From CAZGXI01 sp964529715 (GTDB lineage Bacteria; Chloroflexota; Anaerolineae; Aggregatilineales; Ch27), in the NCBI GenBank assembly GCA_964529715.1, contig CAZGXI010000070.1:1-6767 (forward strand): 6,767 nt of DNA. The letters are read 5' to 3'. Shown here in pieces: positions 1 through 5,636 of this stretch. A model generated the notes under the pieces. It was given only the letters and a program-made list of their open reading frames with translations, was not told the DNA's origin and ran no database searches. The translations under genes were made by a program, and so were the position numbers. Numbering within the stretch: position 1 is the first letter of the stretch; every line of letters begins with the position of its first letter.

Positions 1-948
1 AACGTGCACTCGGTGTTATGGGAAATCACCATGTGCGTGATCTTCTATACCACCGTGCTGTTGATGGAGTTTATCCCGGTGATCATCGAGAGCACGCCGC
101 TGCGCCGCCGCCGCATCCTGCGCCAGATCGCCCATCTGCTGCACCGCATCATGCCGGTGGTGGCGTTCTTCGGCATGGGCCTGTCATTGCTGCACCAGTC
201 GTCGTTGGGGGCGACCTACGGCGTGCTGACGGCCCGTCCGGTGTGGTACTCGCCCAGCGCGCCGGTGCTGTTCATTCTGTCGGCGGTGGCTGCCGGCCCG
301 GCGCTGACATTGTTCGTCACCCTGTTGACCGGGATGCTGCGGCGCAAGCGCATGATCCCGCTGGATGTACAGAACGGCGTGGCGCGCTTCATCGGCTTCG
401 CCATCCTGGCCTACCTGTACCTCAAAGTATGGAGTTGGGCCGCCACGAACTACTACAGCCATTCACCGGCCATCGCCGGGAGTATCGAGCTGCTGAGCGA
501 GAACACGCCCTACGGCTTCACCTTCTGGTGGTTTGAAATCCTGCTTGGCGCGCTGGTGCCGGCAGTGATTTTCCTGTGGCCGCGCTTGCGCCGCAATCCC
601 CTGCTGCTGATGCTGGCCTCGGCGCTGGTGATCGGCGGGCTGGTCGTCTACCGCTGGAACGTGACGCTCTCCGGCTTCACCGTGCCGCTGGACTGGTCGC
701 CGGGCGTGGCGGAGGTGTTTCCGATCAACACCTACGAGCCGGCGCTGGTCGAGTGGGGCGTGGCGCTGGGGATCGTGGTCTATAGCTGGTTTTTTTTCAG
801 CCTGGGGGCACGCTTCCTGAATCTGTACCCCCAGGCCAAGTCGCTCGACGAGATTGTGGCGGAAGAGGCCGCCGCTGCGCAGGCACACCCCCCGGTTGCC
901 CCCGCGGCGCAGGAGCACAGCGAGGCCCTCACTCCCTCTTCTCCCTGA
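1..948 (+). CDS. NrfD/HybB-type integral membrane subunit of a respiratory complex, 5'-truncated by window edge
   Basis: The reading frame is open from base 1 and ends at TGA 946-948, so the N-terminus lies outside the window; the GTG at position 4 is internal. About 314 residues are visible. Hydrophobic segments lie near residues 11-28, 49-69, 88-112, 126-147, 174-193, 199-219 and 250-272, counted from position 4. HybB/NrfD-like features are LHQSSLG (63-69) and the YRWNVTLSGF segment (216-225). Proteins of this family anchor iron-sulfur or molybdopterin subunits and exchange electrons with quinone in the cytoplasmic membrane. The family has 8-10 membrane helices, so about two or three are missing here. 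The tail after residue 280 is Ala/Pro-rich and poorly conserved in character. Partner subunits would lie upstream, outside the window, so the specific complex (hydrogenase-2-like, polysulfide or other reductase) cannot be named. The family call is strong; the substrate is unknown. Confidence 0.88.
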   Translation, partial: NVHSVLWEITMCVIFYTTVLLMEFIPVIIESTPLRRRRILRQIAHLLHRIMPVVAFFGMGLSLLHQSSLGATYGVLTARPVWYSPSAPVLFILSAVAAGPALTLFVTLLTGMLRRKRMIPLDVQNGVARFIGFAILAYLYLKVWSWAATNYYSHSPAIAGSIELLSENTPYGFTFWWFEILLGALVPAVIFLWPRLRRNPLLLMLASALVIGGLVVYRWNVTLSGFTVPLDWSPGVAEVFPINTYEPALVEWGVALGIVVYSWFFFSLGARFLNLYPQAKSLDEIVAEEAAAAQAHPPVAPAAQEHSEALTPSSP

Positions 949-969
949 GGGATCGGTTTTAAGGAATAG

Positions 970-1002
970 GACGGGCGGGCGCACCTGTTGTGGCTGCCCG
1001 TC
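970..1002. terminator. Inverted repeat between convergent genes, possible bidirectional terminator
   Basis: A perfect 7-bp inverted repeat, GACGGGC (970-976) and GCCCGTC (996-1002), lies between the stop of the NrfD/HybB gene (948) and the stop of nirK (1011). A G-T wobble and a G-C pair can extend it inward. Neither strand has a clean T-run after it, so Rho-independent function is uncertain. A second 5-bp repeat, GGCAT-GTCA-ATGCC (1005-1018), overlaps the nirK stop. The position suits a shared terminator. Confidence 0.4.
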
Positions 1003-1010
1003 GAGGCATG

Positions 1011-1466
1011 TCAATGCCCGGCCATGTTTGCCTCAGCTTCGCTGTGGAAGATGTCCGGCTGTTCCTCGCCTTCGACATACAGGTAGCCTGCCAGACCACG
1101 TTCCAGGCGGCTGAGGGCGTGATCCACCAGGATGTAGCGGCCCGGTACCTCTAGCGTAAACTCAACCATCGCCGCGCCGCCGGGCGGGACGGTCGTGGTC
1201 TGCACGTCGGTCAGCGGCGGGCCGGTCAGGGATGCCTGTTCGTACACGCGGTCGAAAATTTCCCCGATCACATGGAATGACGAGGTGGCATTCGGCCCGC
1301 CCACGCCGAAGAAAATGCGCACGGTCTCGCCCACGTTCGCCCGCAGCGCATACGCGTCGGTCGCCAGGCCACCCGCCGCGCCGTTGAAGACAAAATACTC
1401 CGGCTGCTCGTGCGACATCTTCTCTATGCTAAAATCCAGATGGCCCGTCGTGCCGAATGGTTGCAC
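1011..1466 (-). CDS. nirK: NirK C-terminal domain fragment downstream of the stop
   Basis: This 151-residue stretch follows the TAA by one codon and opens with GTG 1466. It is the third cupredoxin fold of NirK: EQPEYFVFNG, SFHVIGEIFD with the catalytic His, and YILVDHALSR with the final type 2 copper ligand, followed by a GYLYVEG strand. Re-initiation at the GTG is conceivable because a purine-rich AGGGCGAG lies a few bases before the stop. A separate product would have no signal peptide and would stay in the cytoplasm, away from the exported N-terminal part, so a functional split enzyme is improbable. It is best treated as the distal part of an interrupted gene. Confidence 0.7.
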   Translation of the reverse strand: MQPFGTTGHLDFSIEKMSHEQPEYFVFNGAAGGLATDAYALRANVGETVRIFFGVGGPNATSSFHVIGEIFDRVYEQASLTGPPLTDVQTTTVPPGGAAMVEFTLEVPGRYILVDHALSRLERGLAGYLYVEGEEQPDIFHSEAEANMAGH

Positions 1467-1469
1467 GGT

Positions 1470-1472
1470 TTA
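1470..1472 (-). other. Premature TAA stop inside nirK
   Basis: Minus-strand codons run GGC GAG CTA TAA ACC GTG CAA, decoding as GEL-stop-TVQ. The related AniA protein, from memory, has a DFYT-type segment here, so the stop replaces Tyr. TAT or TAC to TAA is a single third-base change. Both flanks stay in frame and keep strong family similarity up to the stop. Nothing nearby marks a known recoding signal. Confidence 0.85.
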
Positions 1473-2471
1473 TAGCTCGCCCTGCATCACGTAGAATTCG
1501 CGGTCGCCCGGCGGTAGGCCGCCCGCCGGCTCCACCAGGATTAGGCCGTACATGCCGTTGGTGATGTGGTGGGCCACGCTCGGCGTGGCGCAGTGGTACA
1601 CATACAGGCCGACGTTGAGCGCCCGGAAAGTGAAGGATGTTTCCCCTCCCGGATCGGTGCGCGTGTAGACCGCGCCGCCGCCGGGTCCGGTGACGGCGTG
1701 CAGGTCAATGGAGTGCGAGAAGTGGCTATCTGCCGCGTTGTGCAGGTGCAGGTCCACCGTATCGCCCACGCGCACACGGATCATCGGGCCGGGCACGGCG
1801 CCGTCGAAAGTAAAATAGCTGTAGGTGGTGCCGTCGGCAAGCTGCCCCTCGACTTCGCGCGTGGTCAGGTCCACGCGAACGGTGGTCGCCGCGCGGTCAC
1901 CGACCGGGGTTGGCACATCCGTCGGGTCGCGGATGATCGACACGCCCGTCGCAGCAGCGACCGGGGCCGGATTCCCCACGCGCAGCAGACCGAACATGCC
2001 CGCCTGACGGTGGCCGGGCAGCGAACAGTAGTAGACATATTCGCCCTCCTGCTCGACGGCGAAGATCACCTCTTGGCGGTCGTCGCGCTGCTGCAATTGG
2101 GGCGTCTGAACACCGAACTCGTCGATGGTGAGATCATGTGTGATGCCGTCGCCGTTGATTACGGTGATCTTGACCACGTCGCCCGGATCGGCAGTAAGGG
2201 TCGGGTTGACCTGGTTATCGATCTCGCCGCCCACGCCGACAAAGACCAACCCGCCGTAGCTGCCGCCCGTCACCAGGGTGTATTCGATGGTCGGTTCCTG
2301 AACCGTTTGCACAGTCCGGGCGGCGGTATTGGGCGAAACGCTGGCGTCTTCGGGGTGTGGCATATACAGCGGCGACGCTGCTGGATAGGCCGGAACGCCA
2401 CACGCCGCCGTCAGCAGGCTTATCCCAACCAAAACGACCACCAACATCAGCAAAAGGGGCTTTTTTCTCAT
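1470..2471 (-). CDS. nirK: NirK N-terminal fragment as decoded: lipoprotein signal, cupredoxin, NirK domain 1
   Basis: If TAA 1472-1470 is obeyed, translation from ATG 2471 gives 333 residues: a lipoprotein-anchored protein with two complete type 1 copper sites but only two of the three type 2 His ligands. NirK places its catalytic type 2 copper at a subunit interface using a His from domain 3, so this product should not reduce nitrite. It could in principle still fold as a two-domain blue-copper electron carrier, which is speculation. GTG 2492 and ATG 2480 are in-frame alternative starts; the latter directly abuts the Shine-Dalgarno and is unlikely. Confidence 0.75.
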   Translation of the reverse strand: MRKKPLLLMLVVVLVGISLLTAACGVPAYPAASPLYMPHPEDASVSPNTAARTVQTVQEPTIEYTLVTGGSYGGLVFVGVGGEIDNQVNPTLTADPGDVVKITVINGDGITHDLTIDEFGVQTPQLQQRDDRQEVIFAVEQEGEYVYYCSLPGHRQAGMFGLLRVGNPAPVAAATGVSIIRDPTDVPTPVGDRAATTVRVDLTTREVEGQLADGTTYSYFTFDGAVPGPMIRVRVGDTVDLHLHNAADSHFSHSIDLHAVTGPGGGAVYTRTDPGGETSFTFRALNVGLYVYHCATPSVAHHITNGMYGLILVEPAGGLPPGDREFYVMQGEL

Positions 2472-2494
2472 GCGACTCATCTCCTGATGCACAT

Positions 2495-2725
2495 TTACAC
2501 TATGACATTGTCAGCAAACACGATCAAGTAGGGCAGTTCGATGGCGCCGACGGGACACAGGTCCTCGCAGACGGCGCAGTAGATGCAGATGGCAGGACTA
2601 AGCAGAGCAGCCTTACCCACGCGCCGACCGAGCGCGCCAGTTGGGCAGTGAGAGATACAATCGCCGCAGCCAATGCAGCGATCCGGGTCCAGGCGCGGCA
2701 GCCAGGCGGTGTTGTCACCGTTCAT
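2495..2725 (-). CDS. Small 2x[4Fe-4S] ferredoxin
   Basis: A 76-residue protein with two classic cluster motifs: CIGCGDCISHCP (Cys17, 20, 23, 27) and CIYCAVCEDLCP (Cys47, 50, 53, 57). Each motif is followed by a Gly-Ala pair and a hydrophobic residue, as in bacterial-type ferredoxins. There is no signal peptide or membrane segment, so it should act in the cytoplasm as an electron carrier. The start ATG 2725 has AGGA (2736-2733) 7 bases upstream. The gene ends 23 bases before the nirK start and shares its direction, so the two are very likely one transcript, led by an Fnr-type promoter. Its electron partners are not shown by the sequence. It is unlikely to feed NirK directly because NirK is exported. 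An unusual feature is the hydrophobic C-terminal tail after the second motif. Confidence 0.9.
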   Translation of the reverse strand: MNGDNTAWLPRLDPDRCIGCGDCISHCPTGALGRRVGKAALLSPAICIYCAVCEDLCPVGAIELPYLIVFADNVIV

Positions 2726-2759
2726 GGGCTTGTCCTGTCTTTGTGGCGCGATTATTCTC

Positions 2760-2765
2760 AGTATA
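2760..2765 (-). promoter_or_regulatory. -10 element of the ferredoxin-nirK promoter
   Basis: The minus strand reads TATACT, matching 5 of 6 bases of the bacterial -10 consensus. It implies a start site near 2753 and a leader of about 28 bases before the ferredoxin ATG. No -35 hexamer is evident; the activator box takes that place. Confidence 0.6.
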
Positions 2766-2787
2766 GAGAATCGAGGCCGCAGGGGAC

Positions 2788-2801
2788 TTGATCTGGATCA
2801 A
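2788..2801 (-). promoter_or_regulatory. Fnr/Dnr-type operator, TTGAT-N4-ATCAA
   Basis: The sequence TTGATCTGGATCAA matches the Fnr/Dnr consensus TTGAT-N4-ATCAA at all ten fixed bases. It extends to a perfect 7-bp inverted repeat at 2787-2802. Its centre, 2794.5, lies 41.5 bases upstream of the start site inferred from the TATACT element, the standard class II activator position. It sits between the regulator gene and the ferredoxin gene, so it should control ferredoxin-nirK. The two-base gap between the 7-bp arms is too short for an RNA hairpin loop, so a DNA operator is the better reading. Confidence 0.82.
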
Positions 2802-2813
2802 GCAGGCTGGGCC

Positions 2814-3518
2814 TCACAGCAACGCAATCGCCCGCAGCAGGTCTTCCCGCGCGATGACGATGTGGTGGCGGTCGAAGCGGATCGCGCCGGCTTCTTCCAG
2901 CGCGCGCAGTGCCCGGCTGATCGATTCGGGCGTGGTGGCGAGATGGGCAGCGATAGCCGCGCGCGTGACGCCGGGGCCGCTCAGGGCAGGGTCCTGTGCC
3001 TGAGCCAACAGAAAGCGCGCCAGCCGCGTCGCCACCGGGTGTAACGCCAGGTCCTCGATCTGGCCCACCAGCGTGCGTACCCGCCTGGTGAGAAAGCGGA
3101 TCGCGCCTATCGCCAGGGCGGGGTCAGCGCGCAGGGCATTCGTCAGCACGGCGGAGGAAAGGGTCCACGCAGCAACCCGGTCGAGGGCGGCGGCGCTGGC
3201 CGGGTTGGGGCCGCCGTCCAGCGCAGCGATGTCGTTGAAGGAGCTGCCGGGACCGAGCAGGTGAACGATATGCTCCACGCCGTCGGGATTGAGTTTGTAG
3301 ACCTTGACGTGCCCACTTTCGATGATCCACAGCCCTGCCGACGGCTCACCATCCAGAAAGGCGATCTCCCCGGCCTCCAACGTCCGCCGGACAGCTTGCC
3401 GCGCAAGCGTCGCCAGGCACGGAGATTCTGTTTCGATAAAGTACGGTAGGTGGCGCAACAGGTGAAACGGGGGCGGGGTAGATTCAGGGGATTCTGAACA
3501 TGGCGGTAGGGCGTTCAT
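2814..3518 (-). CDS. Crp/Fnr-family transcription regulator, Dnr-like
   Basis: A 234-residue protein with an N-terminal cyclic-nucleotide-binding-type beta barrel (about 20-125), a dimer helix (about 130-155) and a C-terminal winged helix (about 160-232). The barrel has the segment GPGSSFNDIAALDGGPNPAS (89-108), resembling Dnr-like family members. The recognition helix contains Glu198, Ser201 and Arg202, the ExxSR motif by which Fnr and Dnr read TTGAT half-sites; such an operator lies 12 bases past this gene. Only Cys7 and Cys34 are present, so it lacks the four-cysteine cluster of Fnr. This suggests a nitric-oxide or haem-based signal, as in Dnr, or another ligand; the sequence does not decide. 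The start ATG 3518 has no clear Shine-Dalgarno, and TTG 3524 is an in-frame alternative. The regulator, ferredoxin and nirK share a direction, so read-through is possible. Confidence 0.88.
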   Translation of the reverse strand: MNALPPCSESPESTPPPFHLLRHLPYFIETESPCLATLARQAVRRTLEAGEIAFLDGEPSAGLWIIESGHVKVYKLNPDGVEHIVHLLGPGSSFNDIAALDGGPNPASAAALDRVAAWTLSSAVLTNALRADPALAIGAIRFLTRRVRTLVGQIEDLALHPVATRLARFLLAQAQDPALSGPGVTRAAIAAHLATTPESISRALRALEEAGAIRFDRHHIVIAREDLLRAIALL

Positions 3519-3743
3519 CAGCAAGCAGCTTAAGTAGATTCCGGGCAGGAAACGCGGATGTGGGAGACAATTTTATCAGAAATTCGCCTTCGTTGGTTCG
3601 ATGAAGTGTAGCAGGATGCAGAACGAACGCGCCGGCGGACCCGGCACATCTCCAAGAGGATGTCCAGGGCCGTCGGCAGCTCATGTCGCGGTCAGGTTGG
3701 CGGGGTCGGTCTGGCTGACCACGATGAGAACAAATTAGATTTG

Positions 3744-3771
3744 CACTCCCTCTCCCTGAGGAAGAAGGAGT
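3744..3771 (-). terminator. Pyrimidine-rich element with hairpin after plsY, possible terminator
   Basis: In the minus-strand transcript an 11-bp stem forms between 3771-3761 and 3755-3745 around a 5-base loop, with two G-U pairs. In plus-strand RNA the same two positions would be mismatches, so the hairpin favours the plsY direction. It lies about 43 bases after the plsY stop and is followed by a moderately T-rich stretch holding a CAAAT-TAG-ATTTG repeat (3731-3743). The rest of the 295-base gap between plsY and the regulator (3519-3813) shows no convincing gene. Confidence 0.4.
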
Positions 3772-3813
3772 AGCGGGTGAGGGCCGAAGCCGCCGCTACT
3801 TATCTTACGGCGC

Positions 3814-4458
3814 TTATGCTCCTTCGCCCAGGCGGCGTTCCTTGCCGGCGATCAGGCGTTCGATGTTGCTGCGGTGGCGGAAGGTGACGATCAGGCCAGT
3901 CAGCACCACGTAGATGGCGTAGACCGAGGCCATCTGTCCCTGCCCACTCAGGACCAACACCCAGAGCGCCCCGACCGCGATGGCGCACAGCACGCCCAAC
4001 GACACGTAGCGCGTTAGGGCGATGATCCCGGCAAAAGTCAGGGCCACGCCGGCCACAACATAGCCGGGCACCATCATCAAGAAAGCCCCCCACCAGGTCG
4101 CGGCGCCCTTGCCGCCCTGCAAACGTCCCGTGAGCAGCGCGGCAAAGAAGGACCAGTTGTGGCCCACAATGACGATCAAGCCGCCGATCACATTGCCCCA
4201 TACGCCCCATCCCGAATGCGGGTAGAGCAACGCGCGGGCGATCAGCACGGCGAGCACGCCTTTGAGGATGTCGATCATCCATACCAGCGCGCCCCACTTG
4301 ACTCCCAAGACGCGGAAGGTATTTGCCGCGCCCATGTTGCCGCTGCCGGCTTCAAAGATGTTGATCTTATTGAGCCGGCCCGCCAGGTAGGCTGTCGGAA
4401 AAGAGCCGATAAGGTAACTCACGACGATCACGAGCAGCAGATTTTCCAATGGCGGCAT
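3814..4458 (-). CDS. plsY: Glycerol-3-phosphate acyltransferase PlsY
   Basis: PlsY is a membrane enzyme that transfers an acyl chain from acyl-phosphate to glycerol-3-phosphate, making lysophosphatidic acid in the first step of phospholipid synthesis; it works with PlsX and PlsC. The 214-residue length is normal for the family. All three family motifs are visible: GSGNMGAANTFR (38-49), GHNWSFF followed by GGKGAAT (99-121), and RHRSNIERL (194-202). About five to seven hydrophobic helices surround them. Motif 1 has GAAN where GATN is common, and motif 2 has Trp-Ser in place of the usual Phe-Pro-like pair; both look like tolerated variation. The start ATG 4458 has AAAGGA 12 bases upstream, a slightly long gap. 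The gene stands alone and diverges from the lipoprotein gene. It is not functionally tied to the nirK block. Confidence 0.96.
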   Translation of the reverse strand: MPPLENLLLVIVVSYLIGSFPTAYLAGRLNKINIFEAGSGNMGAANTFRVLGVKWGALVWMIDILKGVLAVLIARALLYPHSGWGVWGNVIGGLIVIVGHNWSFFAALLTGRLQGGKGAATWWGAFLMMVPGYVVAGVALTFAGIIALTRYVSLGVLCAIAVGALWVLVLSGQGQMASVYAIYVVLTGLIVTFRHRSNIERLIAGKERRLGEGA

Positions 4459-4616
4459 GGGAGAGTGTTATCCTTTCGGGAAAAGCTACCACTAACTTGA
4501 GGACAGATCGCTCAAACACACAAACACAGAACACAAAAAAACGTTGCTGCTTCTCACCGAATACTCATCCTTCCTTGATATTTTGCGCCCGGCTTCGGTT
4601 ATTTTCACCAAAGTCT

Positions 4617-4659
4617 GTTGCCGCCTTCGGCTAAGCGAGTACAATCACGCGGCGGCAAC
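4617..4659. repeat. 9-bp inverted repeat bracketing a promoter
   Basis: GTTGCCGCC (4617-4625) and GGCGGCAAC (4651-4659) are perfect reverse complements with 25 bases between them. The left arm overlaps the predicted -35 and the right arm covers the predicted start site of the lipoprotein gene. An operator is possible; a leader RNA hairpin is less likely because the left arm would lie upstream of the start site. Confidence 0.5.
4618..4645 (+). promoter_or_regulatory. Predicted sigma70-type promoter of the lipoprotein gene
   Basis: TTGCCG (4618-4623) matches 4 of 6 bases of the -35 consensus. TACAAT (4640-4645) matches 5 of 6 bases of the -10 consensus. The spacer is 16 bases. The start site would be near 4652, leaving a leader of about 26 bases before ATG 4678. 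Confidence 0.45.
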
Positions 4660-4677
4660 CGGAACAGGATAACAACG

Positions 4678-5592
4678 ATGAAACAGCTTTTGGTGCAGAG
4701 AACAAACCGAACGACTCAAGCAGCAGGTCCCAGGCGCGGGGTTGCGCCGACCATCTGGCTCGCCCTGGGGCTGCTGTTGGCTGCATGTGGCGGGCAGGGT
4801 GGAGCCGCCGTCATCCCGACGGCGGCTGCGCTCCCAACGATCACGCCGACCGAGACGCCGTCCCCGACCGAAACACCACTTCCACCGACGCTCACGCCGA
4901 CCCCGCTCCCGACCGAGACGACCACGCCATCGCCAACGCCCATCCCGACGACGGCGGTTCCGACGGCGCTGCCGTCGGCGACGTTCACCTGGACGCCCGT
5001 GCCGACCAGCACCTCGATTCCCTATCTGACGCCGACGCCGTTTCCCTACACGCCGCCGCCGGGTGGGCAGCCGGTCGTCGGTCCGGCGGGCGCTGCGGCC
5101 AGCCAGCCCGCGCCGAGGGACGCCGCCGGGAACTGCCTGTACGCCTGGTTCTTCGCGTCGCAGACGCTGCCTTACTGCCCGGCCACGCCGCCACAGCGCG
5201 GCCAGGTAGCCTACCTGGCCTTTGAGACCGGCATGATGTTCTGGTTCGCCGTCGATCCGGCGATCTACGTGCTGTACTACGACTCGCAGGTGCCGCGCTG
5301 GCAGCGTTACGTGGATACCTGGCGCGAAGGGATGCCTGAACGCGACCCGCTGATCGCCGGGCCACAGGGCCTCTGGCAGCAGCCGCGCCGGGGATTCGGT
5401 CAGGCCTGGCGTGATAACCCGATGGTGCGCACACGCCTGGGCTGGGCGCTGCACGAGTGGGAAACCCAATACGACGGCGTCGTCCAGCAGGCTGGGGCTG
5501 AAGGCGGTGGCGCGATCTACGTCCTCGGCCCAGACGGGCGCGGCTATCAGCTGTATGGCGACCAGACGGGCTGGGAAATCTTCGCGCCGTGA
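4678..5592 (+). CDS. Lipoprotein with Thr/Pro-rich linker and C-terminal domain of unknown function
   Basis: A 304-residue protein. A basic, unusually long N-terminal stretch (1-23) precedes a hydrophobic core (24-35) and a lipobox LLAAC with Cys37, so it should be lipid-anchored on the outer face of the membrane. Residues about 52-130 are a low-complexity Thr/Pro linker built from T-P-x-P and T-E-T-P units. The C-terminal domain (about 150-304) is compact and aromatic, with Cys153 and Cys167 able to form a disulfide, then AFETGMMFW, AIYVLYYDSQ, a WxxYxDxWxEG segment and QQPRRGFGQAW. I recall similar linker-plus-domain proteins from Chloroflexota but know of no assigned function. The start ATG 4678 has AGGA (4666-4669) 8 bases upstream; the TTG at 4618 lies within the promoter and is not a likely start. 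Export is well supported; the role is unknown. Confidence 0.85.
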   Translation: MKQLLVQRTNRTTQAAGPRRGVAPTIWLALGLLLAACGGQGGAAVIPTAAALPTITPTETPSPTETPLPPTLTPTPLPTETTTPSPTPIPTTAVPTALPSATFTWTPVPTSTSIPYLTPTPFPYTPPPGGQPVVGPAGAAASQPAPRDAAGNCLYAWFFASQTLPYCPATPPQRGQVAYLAFETGMMFWFAVDPAIYVLYYDSQVPRWQRYVDTWREGMPERDPLIAGPQGLWQQPRRGFGQAWRDNPMVRTRLGWALHEWETQYDGVVQQAGAEGGGAIYVLGPDGRGYQLYGDQTGWEIFAP

Positions 5593-5636
5593 GGCCGACG
5601 GCGCAGGTCCTATAGATACAACGGGCGTAGCGGGAT

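Larger units (their letters stand above)
1011..2471 (-). pseudogene. nirK: Copper-containing nitrite reductase NirK with N-terminal cupredoxin domain, interrupted by one in-frame TAA
   Basis: NirK reduces nitrite to nitric oxide outside the cytoplasmic membrane. Reading through one stop gives a continuous 486-codon gene of three cupredoxin domains. Residues 1-24 form a lipoprotein signal (MRKK, hydrophobic core, LTAAC, Cys24). Domain 1 (about 70-166) has type 1 copper ligands His112, Cys149, His154 and Met159. Domain 2 (about 198-316) has His253, Cys294, His302 and Met307 for type 1 copper, His258 and His293 for type 2, and catalytic Asp256. Domain 3 (about 355-470) has catalytic His400 and the third type 2 ligand His451. 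Codon 334 is TAA where AniA-like enzymes have Tyr in the segment after FYVMQGEL. The frame is the same on both sides, so this is a nonsense change, not a frameshift. I chose ATG 2471 because AGGAG (2485-2481) sits 9 bases upstream and the signal peptide begins there. Hyphomicrobium NirK also carries an extra N-terminal cupredoxin. All active-site residues survive, so the lesion is recent, a sequencing error, or decoded. Confidence 0.9.

Noticed and set aside
790..797. Run of eight T in the NrfD/HybB gene as a programmed frameshift site
   Set aside because: The zero frame continues normally through a typical membrane helix (WFFFS) to a plausible stop, so no shift is needed.
1464..1466. Re-initiation at GTG 1466 giving a working split nitrite reductase
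   Set aside because: The second piece would have no export signal, so the two halves would be on opposite sides of the membrane.
2472..2492. GTG 2492 or ATG 2480 as the nirK start
   Set aside because: AGGAG at 2485-2481 is downstream of the GTG and directly against ATG 2480; ATG 2471 has the right 9-base spacing and begins a standard lipoprotein signal.
1566..2531. 321-codon open frame on the plus strand opposite nirK
   Set aside because: It mirrors the nirK codons on the other strand, has no recognisable domain and no ribosome site, and nirK is well supported by its copper ligands.
3484..3684. 66-codon minus-strand frame upstream of the regulator
   Set aside because: It overlaps the regulator start, has no ribosome site and no family resemblance.
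3690..3720. 6-bp inverted repeat GGTCAG / CTGACC
   Set aside because: Short arms with a 19-base spacer in GC-rich DNA; expected by chance and not placed at a promoter.
4618..4677. Upstream TTG start adding 20 residues to the lipoprotein
   Set aside because: It lies on the predicted -35 element and would bury the signal peptide further; ATG 4678 has a good ribosome site.
4851..5060. Repeated ACGCCGACC-like units as a DNA repeat array
   Set aside because: They are codons of the Thr/Pro linker; unit lengths are irregular and coding explains them.
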